From an uncultured Chitinophagaceae bacterium (GTDB taxonomy: Bacteria > Bacteroidota > Bacteroidia > Chitinophagales > Chitinophagaceae), in the NCBI GenBank assembly GCA_937907395.1, contig CALCII010000016.1:186001-250000 (forward strand): a stretch of DNA of 64,000 nucleotides, in the 5' to 3' direction. The position numbers and the translations under genes were made by a program. Positions 32,953-41,130 of this stretch are shown here, in pieces. Positions within the stretch are counted from its first letter, which is position 1. The number at the start of each line of letters is the position of its first letter. The notes beneath the pieces were generated by a model. That model was not told where the DNA came from. It ran no database searches and saw nothing but the letters and a program-made list of their open reading frames with translations.

Positions 32953-33351
32953 ATGCGTTATTCAAATTATATTGGAATTGCAGCCTGCGTGCTCATTTTA
33001 GTTGCCGCCTACTATCCCTGGATTTATATTCCCAGTATCCAGACAATGGTAACGGGAATGGGAGCTGAGACCAAAACTGTTTTTGGCAAACCAGCCCTGA
33101 TGAACCTGTACCTGATGGGTCCGATTGTGATTTTATTCCTCATTCCCAAAGTATGGGCGAAGCGTATCAGTCCCTTTATTGCCGCTATTAATTTTGCCTG
33201 GGCATTGCGTAACTTTTTATTGCTGTCCACCTGCCGTAATGGTGAATGCCCGGTGAAAGAACCCTGGCTCTATATTTATTTTGCAGCTGCTTTTGTGGTT
33301 TTGGTGATGACCTTACTTCCAGAAATGAAATTCAAGAAAGGGGAGGCATAA
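32953..33351 (+). CDS. Four-helix membrane protein of unknown function
   Basis: 132-residue protein with about four hydrophobic helices (residues 5-22, 48-66, 72-92, 105-122). A loop with CRNGECPVKEPW holds two cysteines that could form a disulfide. I do not recognise the family. It starts about 50 bases after the tRNA-like array and is convergent with glnS. Confidence 0.65.
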   Translation: MRYSNYIGIAACVLILVAAYYPWIYIPSIQTMVTGMGAETKTVFGKPALMNLYLMGPIVILFLIPKVWAKRISPFIAAINFAWALRNFLLLSTCRNGECPVKEPWLYIYFAAAFVVLVMTLLPEMKFKKGEA

Positions 33352-33378
33352 AAAAACCGGCAGCAAATACTACCGGCT
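33350..33378. terminator. Terminator between the membrane protein gene and glnS
   Basis: AACCGGCAG (33355-33363) pairs with CTACCGGCT (33370-33378) with two G-U pairs around CAAATA. The A-run at 33350-33356 gives a T-run on the minus strand, so it mainly serves glnS. Confidence 0.7.
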
Positions 33379-33399
33379 CTATGGATTTGTTTGTAAGTG

Positions 33400-35061
33400 T
33401 TATCCTTTTTTCACTTCTTTCGCCCATCCATCTTTCAATGTAACGGTTCGGTTGAATATGAATTTATCGCCTGCAGAATCTTTATCCAGGCAATAGTAGC
33501 CTTTTCTCAAAAACTGGAATCGTTCTTCACCTTTTGCTTCTTTAATGGAAGGCTCGGCATGTCCTACCACAACTTTTAAACTTTCAGGGTTGATATAATC
33601 TTTAAAGTCGCCATCTTCGCTGGCCGGATTTTCAACACGGAACAGGCGGTCATATTCCCTTACTTCAATTTCTACTGCATCTTTTGCATTTACCCAATGC
33701 AAGGTTCCTTTTACATGAATACCACTGGTATCGCTTCCGCTTTTACTTTCGGGGAAATAGGTGCAGCGGATTTCTGTAACCTGTCCTTCTGCATCTTTCA
33801 CTACTTCTTCGCACTTGATGATATAGGCACTTTTCAAACGAACCATTTGTCCGGGTGCCAGGCGGAAATATTTCTTCGGAGGATTTTCCATGAAATCGTC
33901 CCGCTCAATAAGAATTTCCCTGCTGAACGGGAGTTCTCTTGTGCCACCATTCGGATCTTCGGGATTGTTTTCCGTAGTGAGTATTTCTGTTTTACCTTCT
34001 TCATAATTGGTGATTACCACTTTTACAGGATCAAATACCACCATGCGGCGAAGGGCTATTTTGTTGAGATGTTCACGTACGCAGAATTCAAGTAAACCAA
34101 ACTCAATCAGGTTGTCACGTTTGGCAACACCCACACGTTCGGCAAAATCACGAATGCTTTCAGGTGTGTAACCACGACGGCGCAGGCCACTGATGGTAGG
34201 CATTCGTGGATCATCCCATCCGCTCACATGTTTTTCATTCACCAGTTGCAGCAATTTGCGCTTACTCATGACCGTATAGTTGAGGTTGAGCCGTGCAAAT
34301 TCATATTGTTTAGATGGAAAAATTTCCAGTTTTTCGATGCACCAATCGTACAAGGGTCGATGCGGAATAAATTCCAGCGTGCAAATAGAATGCGTGATAT
34401 TTTCGATGGAATCACTTTGTCCGTGAGCAAAATCATACATCGGGTAGATACACCATTTGTCTCCCGTACGGTGATGATGTGCATGTTTGATGCGGTAGAT
34501 GATAGGATCACGCATGTGCATATTGGGCGAAGCCATATCAATCTTCGCTCTTAATACTTTCTCTCCATCTTTGTATTTTCCGGCCCGCATTTCTTCAAAG
34601 AGGCGCAGGTTTTCTTCAACGGATCTGTCGGCATATTGATTGCGGCGCCCCGGCGTAGTGGGGGTGCCCTTTTGTTCTGCAATTTCTTCGCTGGTACTGT
34701 CGTCCACGTAAGCCAATCCTTTTTCAATCAGTTTAACGGCAAAGCCATAGATCTGGTCAAAATAATCAGATGCATAAAATTCATTCGCCCACTGGAAGCC
34801 CAGCCAGCGCACATCATCTTTAATACTGTCTACATATTCTGTTTCTTCTGTAGTTGGATTGGTATCATCAAACCGAAGATTTGTTTTGCCGCCATATTTA
34901 ATTCCCAACCCGAAGTTGAGACAAATACTTTTGGCGTGCCCAATGTGTAAGTACCCATTAGGCTCCGGAGGAAAGCGGGTTAAAATGCTTTTGTGTTTTC
35001 CGGTGCGTAAATCTTCTTCAATAATTTCTTCAATAAAATTGAGGCTTTTCTCTTCGCTCAT
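33400..35061 (-). CDS. glnS: Glutaminyl-tRNA synthetase
   Basis: Charges tRNA-Gln directly with glutamine. 553 residues from MSEEKSLNF; the frame stays open 31 codons further upstream, but those overlap the promoter. Class I motifs are present: PPEPNGYLHIGHAKS (HIGH) and VMSKRKL (KMSKS type). A C-terminal anticodon-binding beta-barrel region begins near residue 340. The presence of GlnRS means this organism need not use the GatCAB route for glutamine. A -7 element lies 19 bases upstream. Confidence 0.96.
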   Translation of the reverse strand: MSEEKSLNFIEEIIEEDLRTGKHKSILTRFPPEPNGYLHIGHAKSICLNFGLGIKYGGKTNLRFDDTNPTTEETEYVDSIKDDVRWLGFQWANEFYASDYFDQIYGFAVKLIEKGLAYVDDSTSEEIAEQKGTPTTPGRRNQYADRSVEENLRLFEEMRAGKYKDGEKVLRAKIDMASPNMHMRDPIIYRIKHAHHHRTGDKWCIYPMYDFAHGQSDSIENITHSICTLEFIPHRPLYDWCIEKLEIFPSKQYEFARLNLNYTVMSKRKLLQLVNEKHVSGWDDPRMPTISGLRRRGYTPESIRDFAERVGVAKRDNLIEFGLLEFCVREHLNKIALRRMVVFDPVKVVITNYEEGKTEILTTENNPEDPNGGTRELPFSREILIERDDFMENPPKKYFRLAPGQMVRLKSAYIIKCEEVVKDAEGQVTEIRCTYFPESKSGSDTSGIHVKGTLHWVNAKDAVEIEVREYDRLFRVENPASEDGDFKDYINPESLKVVVGHAEPSIKEAKGEERFQFLRKGYYCLDKDSAGDKFIFNRTVTLKDGWAKEVKKG

Positions 35062-35079
35062 GCATCTTAAGTTGAGATG

Positions 35080-35087
35080 CAAAAATA
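35080..35087 (-). promoter_or_regulatory. -7 promoter element of glnS
   Basis: On the minus strand 35087-35080 reads TATTTTTG, an exact TAnnTTTG, followed by CATCT and the start codon about 19 bases on. It supports the glnS start at 35061. No clear TTG at -33. Confidence 0.45.
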
Positions 35088-35098
35088 AGGGATCGCCG

Positions 35099-35809
35099 TT
35101 AGCCTTCGAAGAGTTTAGCAATACTAAATGCTGCACCTGCTGCCGCAGCACCAATTAACATGGTTCGCAGAGCCCCCCATAAAGTAGTAACGCCGGTGAT
35201 TTTGCTTTTGAAATAGCCAAATATAAACAGGCAGATTAATGTTACCACTACCGACCATTTCAGGGCTTCTGTTGGTGTATTGAAAAAGAAATAAGGGCTG
35301 AGTGGTACCAATCCTCCCACCACATAACTTAACCCGATATTCAATGCTGATTTAGTGGCACGTTTGGGATCGGGTTTATCAAGCCCCAGTTCATATTGCA
35401 TCATAAACTCCACCCATTTGTCTTTGTCTTTTGCAATTTCTTCCACAGCCATGGTTTGCATTTCCTTGCTAAAACCAATGTTCTCAAAGAATTCACGTAC
35501 TTCTTCTTTTTCCCGTTCGGGCACACGTTCCACTTCATCATATTCACGTTTCAGTTCATGCTGATAATGATCCTGCTCTGTTTTCCCTGAAAGGTATCCA
35601 CCTAATCCCATAGCAATGGAACCGGCAGCCACTTCGGCTATGCCTGCAATCATGATGATATTGGTGGAGTCAACAGCGCCGCTTAACCCGGCTGCTAACG
35701 CAAAGGGAACGGTTAAACCATCACTCATGCCAATTACCACATCGGTAAGCATGGCACTGCTTTTCAAATGCTCTTCCTTGTGTTCATGATGAAGATGCGT
35801 ATCCATCAT
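35099..35809 (-). CDS. VIT/CCC1-family metal transporter
   Basis: 236-residue protein starting at MMDTHLHHEH, 2 bases after the stop of the aminotransferase gene. It has a His-rich N-terminus, then DVVIGMSDGLTVPFALAAGLSGA (first helix motif) and AGSIAMGLGGYLSGKTEQDHY with an acidic EVERVPEREKEEV loop. Three C-terminal helices follow. This is the VIT1/CCC1 pattern for iron or manganese transport; the direction and metal cannot be told here. Confidence 0.88.
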   Translation of the reverse strand: MMDTHLHHEHKEEHLKSSAMLTDVVIGMSDGLTVPFALAAGLSGAVDSTNIIMIAGIAEVAAGSIAMGLGGYLSGKTEQDHYQHELKREYDEVERVPEREKEEVREFFENIGFSKEMQTMAVEEIAKDKDKWVEFMMQYELGLDKPDPKRATKSALNIGLSYVVGGLVPLSPYFFFNTPTEALKWSVVVTLICLFIFGYFKSKITGVTTLWGALRTMLIGAAAAGAAFSIAKLFEG

Positions 35810-35811
35810 TC

Positions 35812-37053
35812 CTAATTTACTTCTAAGGTACGCAAACTCTTGCGGAGGATGTTCACGCATTCATCCAATTGTTCCTCTGTGATTACTAACGGTGGGGCTA
35901 ACCGTATTTTGTCGCCATGTGTTGGTTTAGCCAGTAATCCGTTTGCTGCCAGTTCAAGGCACAGATCCCAGGCTGCCTCTTTATTGGGATGATCAATCAC
36001 AATAGCGTTCAGTAATCCTTTTCCTCTTACAAGTTTGATGAAAGGGGATTGAATGGCTTTGATCTGCTCACGGAAATAATGTCCCAGTTGTTCGGATCGT
36101 TCAGCTAACTGTTCTTCTTTGAGTACGGTTAATGCAGCTACCGCAACCGCACAGGCGAGGGGATTGCCACCGTAAGTGGAACCATGTTCACCGGGATGGA
36201 TGGTAAGCATGATTTCATCGTTGGCTAAAACAGCACTCACAGGTAATACACCTCCGCTGAGAGCTTTACCCAGGATGAGTATATCGGGATGAACGTTTTC
36301 GTGATCACAGGCCAGCAGTTTACCGGTACGTGAGAGTCCGGTCTGGATCTCATCGGCAATAAACAACACATTGGCTGCCGTACACAAAGCTTTGGCACCG
36401 GACAGGAATCCATCATCAGGCACCACTACGCCGGCTTCCCCTTGTATGGGTTCTACCAGGAATCCCGCCACAGTGTTGTCTTTTAAAGCTTCTTTCAAGG
36501 CATTTAAATCATTATACGGAATGATGATAAAGCCGGGCATATACGGACCAAACTGTGAATAAGAAGAAGGATCGGTGCTGAATGAAATCACTGTACTGGT
36601 GCGACCGTGAAAGTTATTGGCACAAACAATGATTTTTGCCTTGTTCTCTTCAATGCCTTTGACTTTATATCCCCAGCGACGGGCCAGTTTGATAGCTGTT
36701 TCCACTGCTTCCACACCTGTGTTCATGGGAAGCACTTTATCATAGCCAAAATAACCGGTTATGAATTGTTCATACATGCCCAGTTGGTTGTTGTAAAAAG
36801 CCCGGGAAGTAAGGGTGAGTTTTTTTGATTGGCTGATTAAAGCCTCAATGATTTTCGGGTGGCAATGGCCCTGGTTCACCGCAGAATAGCCGCTGAGAAA
36901 ATCATAGTAACGTTTGCCGGACACATCCCACATAAATACACCTTCGCCCTTTTCAATCACGACCGGCAGGGGATGATAATTGTGAGCTCCGAATTGTTCT
37001 TCCAGTTCAATGTATTGCTGCGCAGCAGCGTTTATAGCAAATGCAGTTTGCAT
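35812..37053 (-). CDS. rocD: Ornithine aminotransferase
   Basis: PLP enzyme converting ornithine and 2-oxoglutarate to glutamate semialdehyde and glutamate. 413 residues from MQTAFAINAAAQQYIELE; a 12-residue upstream extension is unlikely. The signature regions are WDVSGKRYYDFLSGYSAVNQGH, NTGVEAVETAIKLARRWGY, FIADEIQTGLSRTGK (PLP Asp) and ILGKALSGGVLPVSA (PLP Lys). Other class III aminotransferases are possible, but SGYSAVNQGH strongly suggests OAT. It may share function with the arginine-degrading genes near 62 kb. Confidence 0.9.
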   Translation of the reverse strand: MQTAFAINAAAQQYIELEEQFGAHNYHPLPVVIEKGEGVFMWDVSGKRYYDFLSGYSAVNQGHCHPKIIEALISQSKKLTLTSRAFYNNQLGMYEQFITGYFGYDKVLPMNTGVEAVETAIKLARRWGYKVKGIEENKAKIIVCANNFHGRTSTVISFSTDPSSYSQFGPYMPGFIIIPYNDLNALKEALKDNTVAGFLVEPIQGEAGVVVPDDGFLSGAKALCTAANVLFIADEIQTGLSRTGKLLACDHENVHPDILILGKALSGGVLPVSAVLANDEIMLTIHPGEHGSTYGGNPLACAVAVAALTVLKEEQLAERSEQLGHYFREQIKAIQSPFIKLVRGKGLLNAIVIDHPNKEAAWDLCLELAANGLLAKPTHGDKIRLAPPLVITEEQLDECVNILRKSLRTLEVN

Positions 37054-37231
37054 GGTAATAAAATCAAAAAGTGAAAAATGAAATGACACAAGATGCCCTT
37101 AGGCAAAGAAATCCTAACCTCGATGATTGAGAAAATCAAGATTGAAATGGAGGAAATGTGCTATGAAATTTTCTTTCAGCATTGCAACAAAAATAACTTC
37201 TTCCAATGAGAATTAAAAATCGGAGTCATAT

Positions 37232-37264
37232 CACCCCGTCAGCGGCTGTCAGCCCTGCCGGCGG
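37232..37264. repeat. Dispersed GC-rich hairpin element, copy 2
   Basis: Related to 3862-3893. Both share the frame CAGCGG...TC...CCCTGCCGGCGG; here the inner stem is GGCT/AGCC, where copy 1 has GGTT/AACC. The outer stem has one mismatch relative to copy 1. It lies 12 bases after the ispE stop without a T-run. Confidence 0.5.
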
Positions 37265-37275
37265 TTACAACGGAA

Positions 37276-38100
37276 TCAAATCAATTTCCAGAAATAATGC
37301 TCCGGAAAATTCAGTTCCTTTTTTTCAGTGAACAATCCAAATACAGTACTGCCGCTGCCGGTCATACTTGCATAAACAGCACCTGCATCATACAACTGTT
37401 GCTTCACCGAGGCAATCTCCGGATGTGCTTTACATACGGGTGCTTCAAAGTCATTGATCAGGGTTTCTTTCCAGCCGGATACAGGCTGTTGGATGATGGT
37501 CCGGAGATCGGGAAGTTCCAATTGGTTTGGCTCGTTCAGTTGTAACTGTGAAAAAGCCCATCCGGTGTTTATATGGATTCCGGGATTGACAATGGCGAAA
37601 TGATAGCCGGATAAATCCAATGTTACCGGTTCCATTTTCTCTCCCCGTCCGCTTGCAAAACAAGGTTGGTTCAGGATGAAGAACGGACAATCGCTTCCTA
37701 ACTGTAACGCATAACCGATTAGTTGTTCCTTGCTTAACTGCAGATGAAATAAATCATTGATGAGTTGGAGTGCAAAAGCCCCATCGCTGCTTCCACCACC
37801 CAAACCAGCACCCATGGGAATTACTTTATGCAGGTGCATCTGTACAGGCCCCAGCTGGGGAAAATCTTTTTTCAGCAACTGGTATGCTTTTACACAAAGA
37901 TTATTTGATGTATCGCCTGAGATGGTTAACCCGGAACTCTGAAATGCAAGATTGGTATCAGTAGCAGGGGTGCGGATTACCTCCAATGCATCGTTCATTG
38001 GAATAGGATAGAAAATAGTTTCCAGATCGTGGTAGCCATCATTTCTTTTACGAATGATACGCAGCCCTAAATTGATTTTACAGTTGGGGAAAACAACCAT
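37276..38100 (-). CDS. ispE: 4-diphosphocytidyl-2-C-methyl-D-erythritol kinase
   Basis: GHMP kinase of the non-mevalonate isoprenoid pathway, phosphorylating CDP-methylerythritol. 274 residues. CKINLGLRIIRKRNDGYHDLETIFYPI is the N-terminal family motif, the ATP loop is PMGAGLGGGSSDGAFAL, and the C-terminal SMTGSGSTVFGLF is the third GHMP motif. Full length. The next gene upstream (bifunctional nuclease-like) is 35 bases away in the same direction. Confidence 0.95.
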   Translation of the reverse strand: MVVFPNCKINLGLRIIRKRNDGYHDLETIFYPIPMNDALEVIRTPATDTNLAFQSSGLTISGDTSNNLCVKAYQLLKKDFPQLGPVQMHLHKVIPMGAGLGGGSSDGAFALQLINDLFHLQLSKEQLIGYALQLGSDCPFFILNQPCFASGRGEKMEPVTLDLSGYHFAIVNPGIHINTGWAFSQLQLNEPNQLELPDLRTIIQQPVSGWKETLINDFEAPVCKAHPEIASVKQQLYDAGAVYASMTGSGSTVFGLFTEKKELNFPEHYFWKLI

Positions 38101-38135
38101 TCTTGTGTATTGAAATTGGCAGGCAGATACCTGAG

Positions 38136-38729
38136 TTATTTGCTTTTACGGGCATTGATTTCGTCACGTATGCTGATGGCCCGGATATAATCTTCGGATT
38201 CCAGTACTTCTGTCAGTAATTTTTCCAGTTCTTCCAGGCTGAGATTTTTCAGATCCTGGTTCTCTTCTGAAATGGTGGGAGCGGTAACCGGAATTTCTTC
38301 CTGGCGTGGTTTGCCTTCTTCTTCCATTAAGATACCTGCATTTTCCAATATGTTTTCATACGTGTAAATGGGGCAACCAAAACGAACCGCCAATGCCAGT
38401 GCATCGGATGTGCGGGAATCAATTTCCACGGTATCATTTTCAGAAGAACAAACCAGCTTGGAATAGAAAATACCTTCCTGTAAGTCATTAATCACAATTT
38501 CATGTAGCTCCACGTTGAATGCCAGCATGAAATTTTTCATGAGGTCATGGGTGAGAGGGCGACTGGGTTGCATGCGTTCAAGCGCTACTGCAATAGCCTG
38601 GGCTTCAAACCCACCAATAACGATGGGTAAACGTCTTAATCCGTTCACTTCCCCCAATACTACAGCGTAGGAGTGGGTTTGGGTAATACTGTGCGACAAG
38701 GCTACAATTTCTAACTCAATCTTTTTCAT
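38136..38729 (-). CDS. Bifunctional nuclease family protein with UvrB/UvrC-like tail
   Basis: 197-residue protein. Residues 1-135 form a DUF151/BFN domain (LPIVIGGFEAQAIAVALE, then DSRTSDALALAVRFGCPIY). Residues 155-197 form a short helical UVR-type motif (LEELEKLLTEVLESEDYIRAISIRDEINAR). BFN proteins have been reported with nuclease activity, and this two-part form is common in Bacteroidetes. Cellular role unclear. Confidence 0.9.
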   Translation of the reverse strand: MKKIELEIVALSHSITQTHSYAVVLGEVNGLRRLPIVIGGFEAQAIAVALERMQPSRPLTHDLMKNFMLAFNVELHEIVINDLQEGIFYSKLVCSSENDTVEIDSRTSDALALAVRFGCPIYTYENILENAGILMEEEGKPRQEEIPVTAPTISEENQDLKNLSLEELEKLLTEVLESEDYIRAISIRDEINARKSK

Positions 38730-38844
38730 AACCTACCGGCAAATTTAAGGGCTTTGTACTTAAAAGAGTTCAATCTTCTGAGGTTAATATCTGAACTGTG
38801 TGCTGGCGGAAATTTACATCCGAGCCGGCTGCCTGTTTTAAATA

Positions 38845-38872
38845 AAAAAGCTGTCACGACGGACAGCTCTTT
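38845..38872 (-). terminator. Terminator after etfA
   Basis: On the plus strand AAAAAGCTGTC (from 38845) and GACAGCT (38862-38868) pair perfectly over AGCTGTC/GACAGCT. The A-run 38843-38848 gives a T-run on the minus strand after the etfA stop at 38896. Confidence 0.8.
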
Positions 38873-38895
38873 TATGTTGTTTGTAAACCACGCTA

Positions 38896-39861
38896 TTAAG
38901 CGATGCCTTTGAGTTTTTTTACTTCCTGTATCATTTTGGGAACTACTTCAAATGCATCGCCTACAATTCCATAATCGGCGGCTTTAAAGAAAGGCGCTTC
39001 CGGATCTTTATTAATCACTACAATGACTTTACTACGGTTAACGCCGGCCAGGTGCTGGATGGCACCAGAAATACCAACGGCAATGTATAAGTTAGGGGTA
39101 ATGGTACCACCGGTTTGTCCCACATGCTCATGATGCGGGCGCCAGTGTGCATCGGCCACGGCACGGCTGCAGGCTGTAGCAGCTCCCAGCAAACCAGCCA
39201 GTTCTTCAATCATGCCCCAGTTTTCGGGTCCTTTTAAACCACGTCCGCCACTCACCACTAATTCTGCTTCGCTTAATGGAACTTGTCCGGTTACCTTATT
39301 CGTAGCCGTTACTTTCACTTTTGGTGCTTCAGCTGTGTAAGCGAAAGCTACTTTTTCCGCAGTTCCTTCACCTGCAATCACAGAGAAAGAATTAGGGCTC
39401 ACCGCTACTATTTTTACAGGTGTGGTCACATCCACATTGGCGAATGCTTTTCCACTGAACACTCCCTTGCGAACACGGAAACCACTGGATGTATCAGGTA
39501 ACCCAATGGCTCCGGCAACCAATCCCGCTTTTAAACGGGCACTCAGGCGTGGTCCGATCGCTTTACCGGTTACATTGTTGGATAATACGATTACAGTTGC
39601 TCCGGTTGATTGAGCAACTGCTGCAATGGCTTTGGTATATTGCTGGGCATCCAGTTGATTGAATGCTGCATCTTCCACCTGGTGTACTTTACTGATTCCG
39701 TATTTGCCCAAGGCAGTCAGGTCATCCTGCACTGTTCCCAATACAACACCTTCTGCCGAGGTGCCCATTTGTTTGGCTAATTGTGCACCATAGCTCAATG
39801 CTTCATAAGAAGCTTTTTTTACATGGCCATCAGCGCTATCGATAAATATTAAAACAGACAT
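38896..39861 (-). CDS. etfA: Electron transfer flavoprotein alpha subunit
   Basis: 321-residue FAD-binding subunit that passes electrons from acyl-CoA and other dehydrogenases to the respiratory chain. The C-terminal FAD domain carries VVSGGRGLKGPENWGMIEELA, then VGQTGGTITPNLYIAVGISGAIQH and INKDPEAPFFKAADYGIVGD, the family signature. It lies downstream of etfB, 89 bases apart, with a long inverted repeat in the gap. Confidence 0.96.
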   Translation of the reverse strand: MSVLIFIDSADGHVKKASYEALSYGAQLAKQMGTSAEGVVLGTVQDDLTALGKYGISKVHQVEDAAFNQLDAQQYTKAIAAVAQSTGATVIVLSNNVTGKAIGPRLSARLKAGLVAGAIGLPDTSSGFRVRKGVFSGKAFANVDVTTPVKIVAVSPNSFSVIAGEGTAEKVAFAYTAEAPKVKVTATNKVTGQVPLSEAELVVSGGRGLKGPENWGMIEELAGLLGAATACSRAVADAHWRPHHEHVGQTGGTITPNLYIAVGISGAIQHLAGVNRSKVIVVINKDPEAPFFKAADYGIVGDAFEVVPKMIQEVKKLKGIA

Positions 39862-39880
39862 AGAATTTTAAAATTTGAAG

Positions 39881-39956
39881 ATTTGAGAATTTGAAAATGG
39901 CAGAGAAGATGAACAATGGCTAATGATCAGATTAGCTCATTTTCAAATTCTCAAAT
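39881..39956. repeat. 19-base perfect inverted repeat between etfB and etfA
   Basis: 39881-39899 (ATTTGAGAATTTGAAAATG) is the exact reverse complement of 39938-39956, with 38 bases between. The left arm belongs to a run of 8-base near-repeats (TTTGAAGA, TTTGAGAA, TTTGAAAA, from 39874). The right arm overlaps the last codons of etfB. It could fold in the mRNA between the two cistrons. Confidence 0.8.
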
Positions 39957-40694
39957 TACTTTGGCTTCTTCGTGCAGTAAGCGTATTAATTCACCTACAT
40001 TTTCAGCATCCACCAGCTTCACACCCTGTTTAGCCGGGGGAAGCTCAAAGGAGGCTACGGTTGTGAGTGCATCAGCAGCAACCGGTTCCACCACCTTCAA
40101 AGGTTTTGTACGTGCACCCATGATGCCTTTCATGTTGGGGATGCGTTGTTCGGCCACGCCTTTCTGGCAACTAACGGCAACGGGCAGACTCACCTCGCAG
40201 GTTTCTTCGCCACCTTCAATTTCACGGTTGATGGTTGCCACTGTGCCATTGAGATCAAATTTGGTGGCCCAGGATACAAAGGGAATATCCAGCAACTCGG
40301 CTACCATGCCACCGATAGAGGAACCATTGTAATCAATCGTTTCCTTACCGGTAAGAACCAGGTCGTAACCGCCTTGTTTCGCCACATCTGCGATTTGAGA
40401 AGCAATGTAAAAACTATCGCTGCTGTCGGCATTCACACGAATGGCTTCATCACCCCCAAGAGCCAGTGCTTTACGGATGATGGGTTCCGCATCGGCACCA
40501 CCTACCGTAACGAGGTGAATAACGGTGGAGGGATCTTTTTCTTTCAGTTCAATGGCACGCACCAGGGCATACCATTCGTCGTATGGATTGATGATCCATT
40601 GAACCCCGTCTGTTACGAATTTCGTGTTGTTATCCGTGAAGGCTATTTTTGCCGTAGTATCCGGCGTTTTACTGATGCAGACTAAAATCTTCAT
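39951..40694 (-). CDS. etfB: Electron transfer flavoprotein beta subunit
   Basis: 247-residue partner of EtfA that binds AMP. ILVCISKTPDTTAKIAF starts the protein. DLVLTGKETIDYNGSSIGGMVAELL is the AMP-loop region and the beta-family signature. It is the first gene of the etfBA unit and divergent from the TPR gene. Its last codons form one arm of the 19-base inverted repeat. Confidence 0.95.
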   Translation of the reverse strand: MKILVCISKTPDTTAKIAFTDNNTKFVTDGVQWIINPYDEWYALVRAIELKEKDPSTVIHLVTVGGADAEPIIRKALALGGDEAIRVNADSSDSFYIASQIADVAKQGGYDLVLTGKETIDYNGSSIGGMVAELLDIPFVSWATKFDLNGTVATINREIEGGEETCEVSLPVAVSCQKGVAEQRIPNMKGIMGARTKPLKVVEPVAADALTTVASFELPPAKQGVKLVDAENVGELIRLLHEEAKVI

Positions 40695-40742
40695 GCAAGC
40701 AAATTTAGTGTGATAGGAAAATTAGTTGTTTATGCAACTAAA

Positions 40743-40750
40743 CAAAGATA
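40743..40750 (-). promoter_or_regulatory. -7 promoter element of etfBA
   Basis: On the minus strand 40750-40743 reads TATCTTTG, an exact TAnnTTTG, about 50 bases before the etfB start. No good -33 TTTG is seen, so support is moderate. Confidence 0.4.
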
Positions 40751-40802
40751 AGGGACTTTGTAGAATCCGGAAAAATTGTTTGTCAGAAAATCGTTAAGAA
40801 TT

Positions 40803-41114
40803 ATGGATCGGATTCAACGGATACAGGAAATGCTCTCGGCCACGCCCAATGATTCGTTTTTAAAACATGCATTGGCATTGGAGTATATCAAACTGGGCGA
40901 CGATGAAAAAGCCCGTGGCTTGTTTGAAACATTGCTTCAACAAGAACCAGGTTATGTGGGTAGTTATTATCACCTGGCCAAATTACTGGAGCGGAGCGGC
41001 GATACAACAGCCGCTATCCATTGGTATGAAAAAGGGATGGAAGTGGCGAAACAAAAAGGAGAGCAACATGCATTCAATGAATTGAGAAGCGCCTGGGAAG
41101 AATTAACATTCTGA
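40803..41114 (+). CDS. Small TPR-repeat protein
   Basis: 103-residue protein from ATG 40803. Two tetratricopeptide-like helical pairs (about residues 18-50 and 52-85; ALALEYIKLGDDEKARGLFETLLQQEPGYVGSYYHLAKLLERSGDTTAAIHWYEKGME). Probably a protein-protein adaptor. It precedes tilS by 16 bases, so the two are likely co-transcribed. No enzymatic motif. Confidence 0.82.
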   Translation: MDRIQRIQEMLSATPNDSFLKHALALEYIKLGDDEKARGLFETLLQQEPGYVGSYYHLAKLLERSGDTTAAIHWYEKGMEVAKQKGEQHAFNELRSAWEELTF

Positions 41115-41130
41115 TTCTTATATCAACCAC

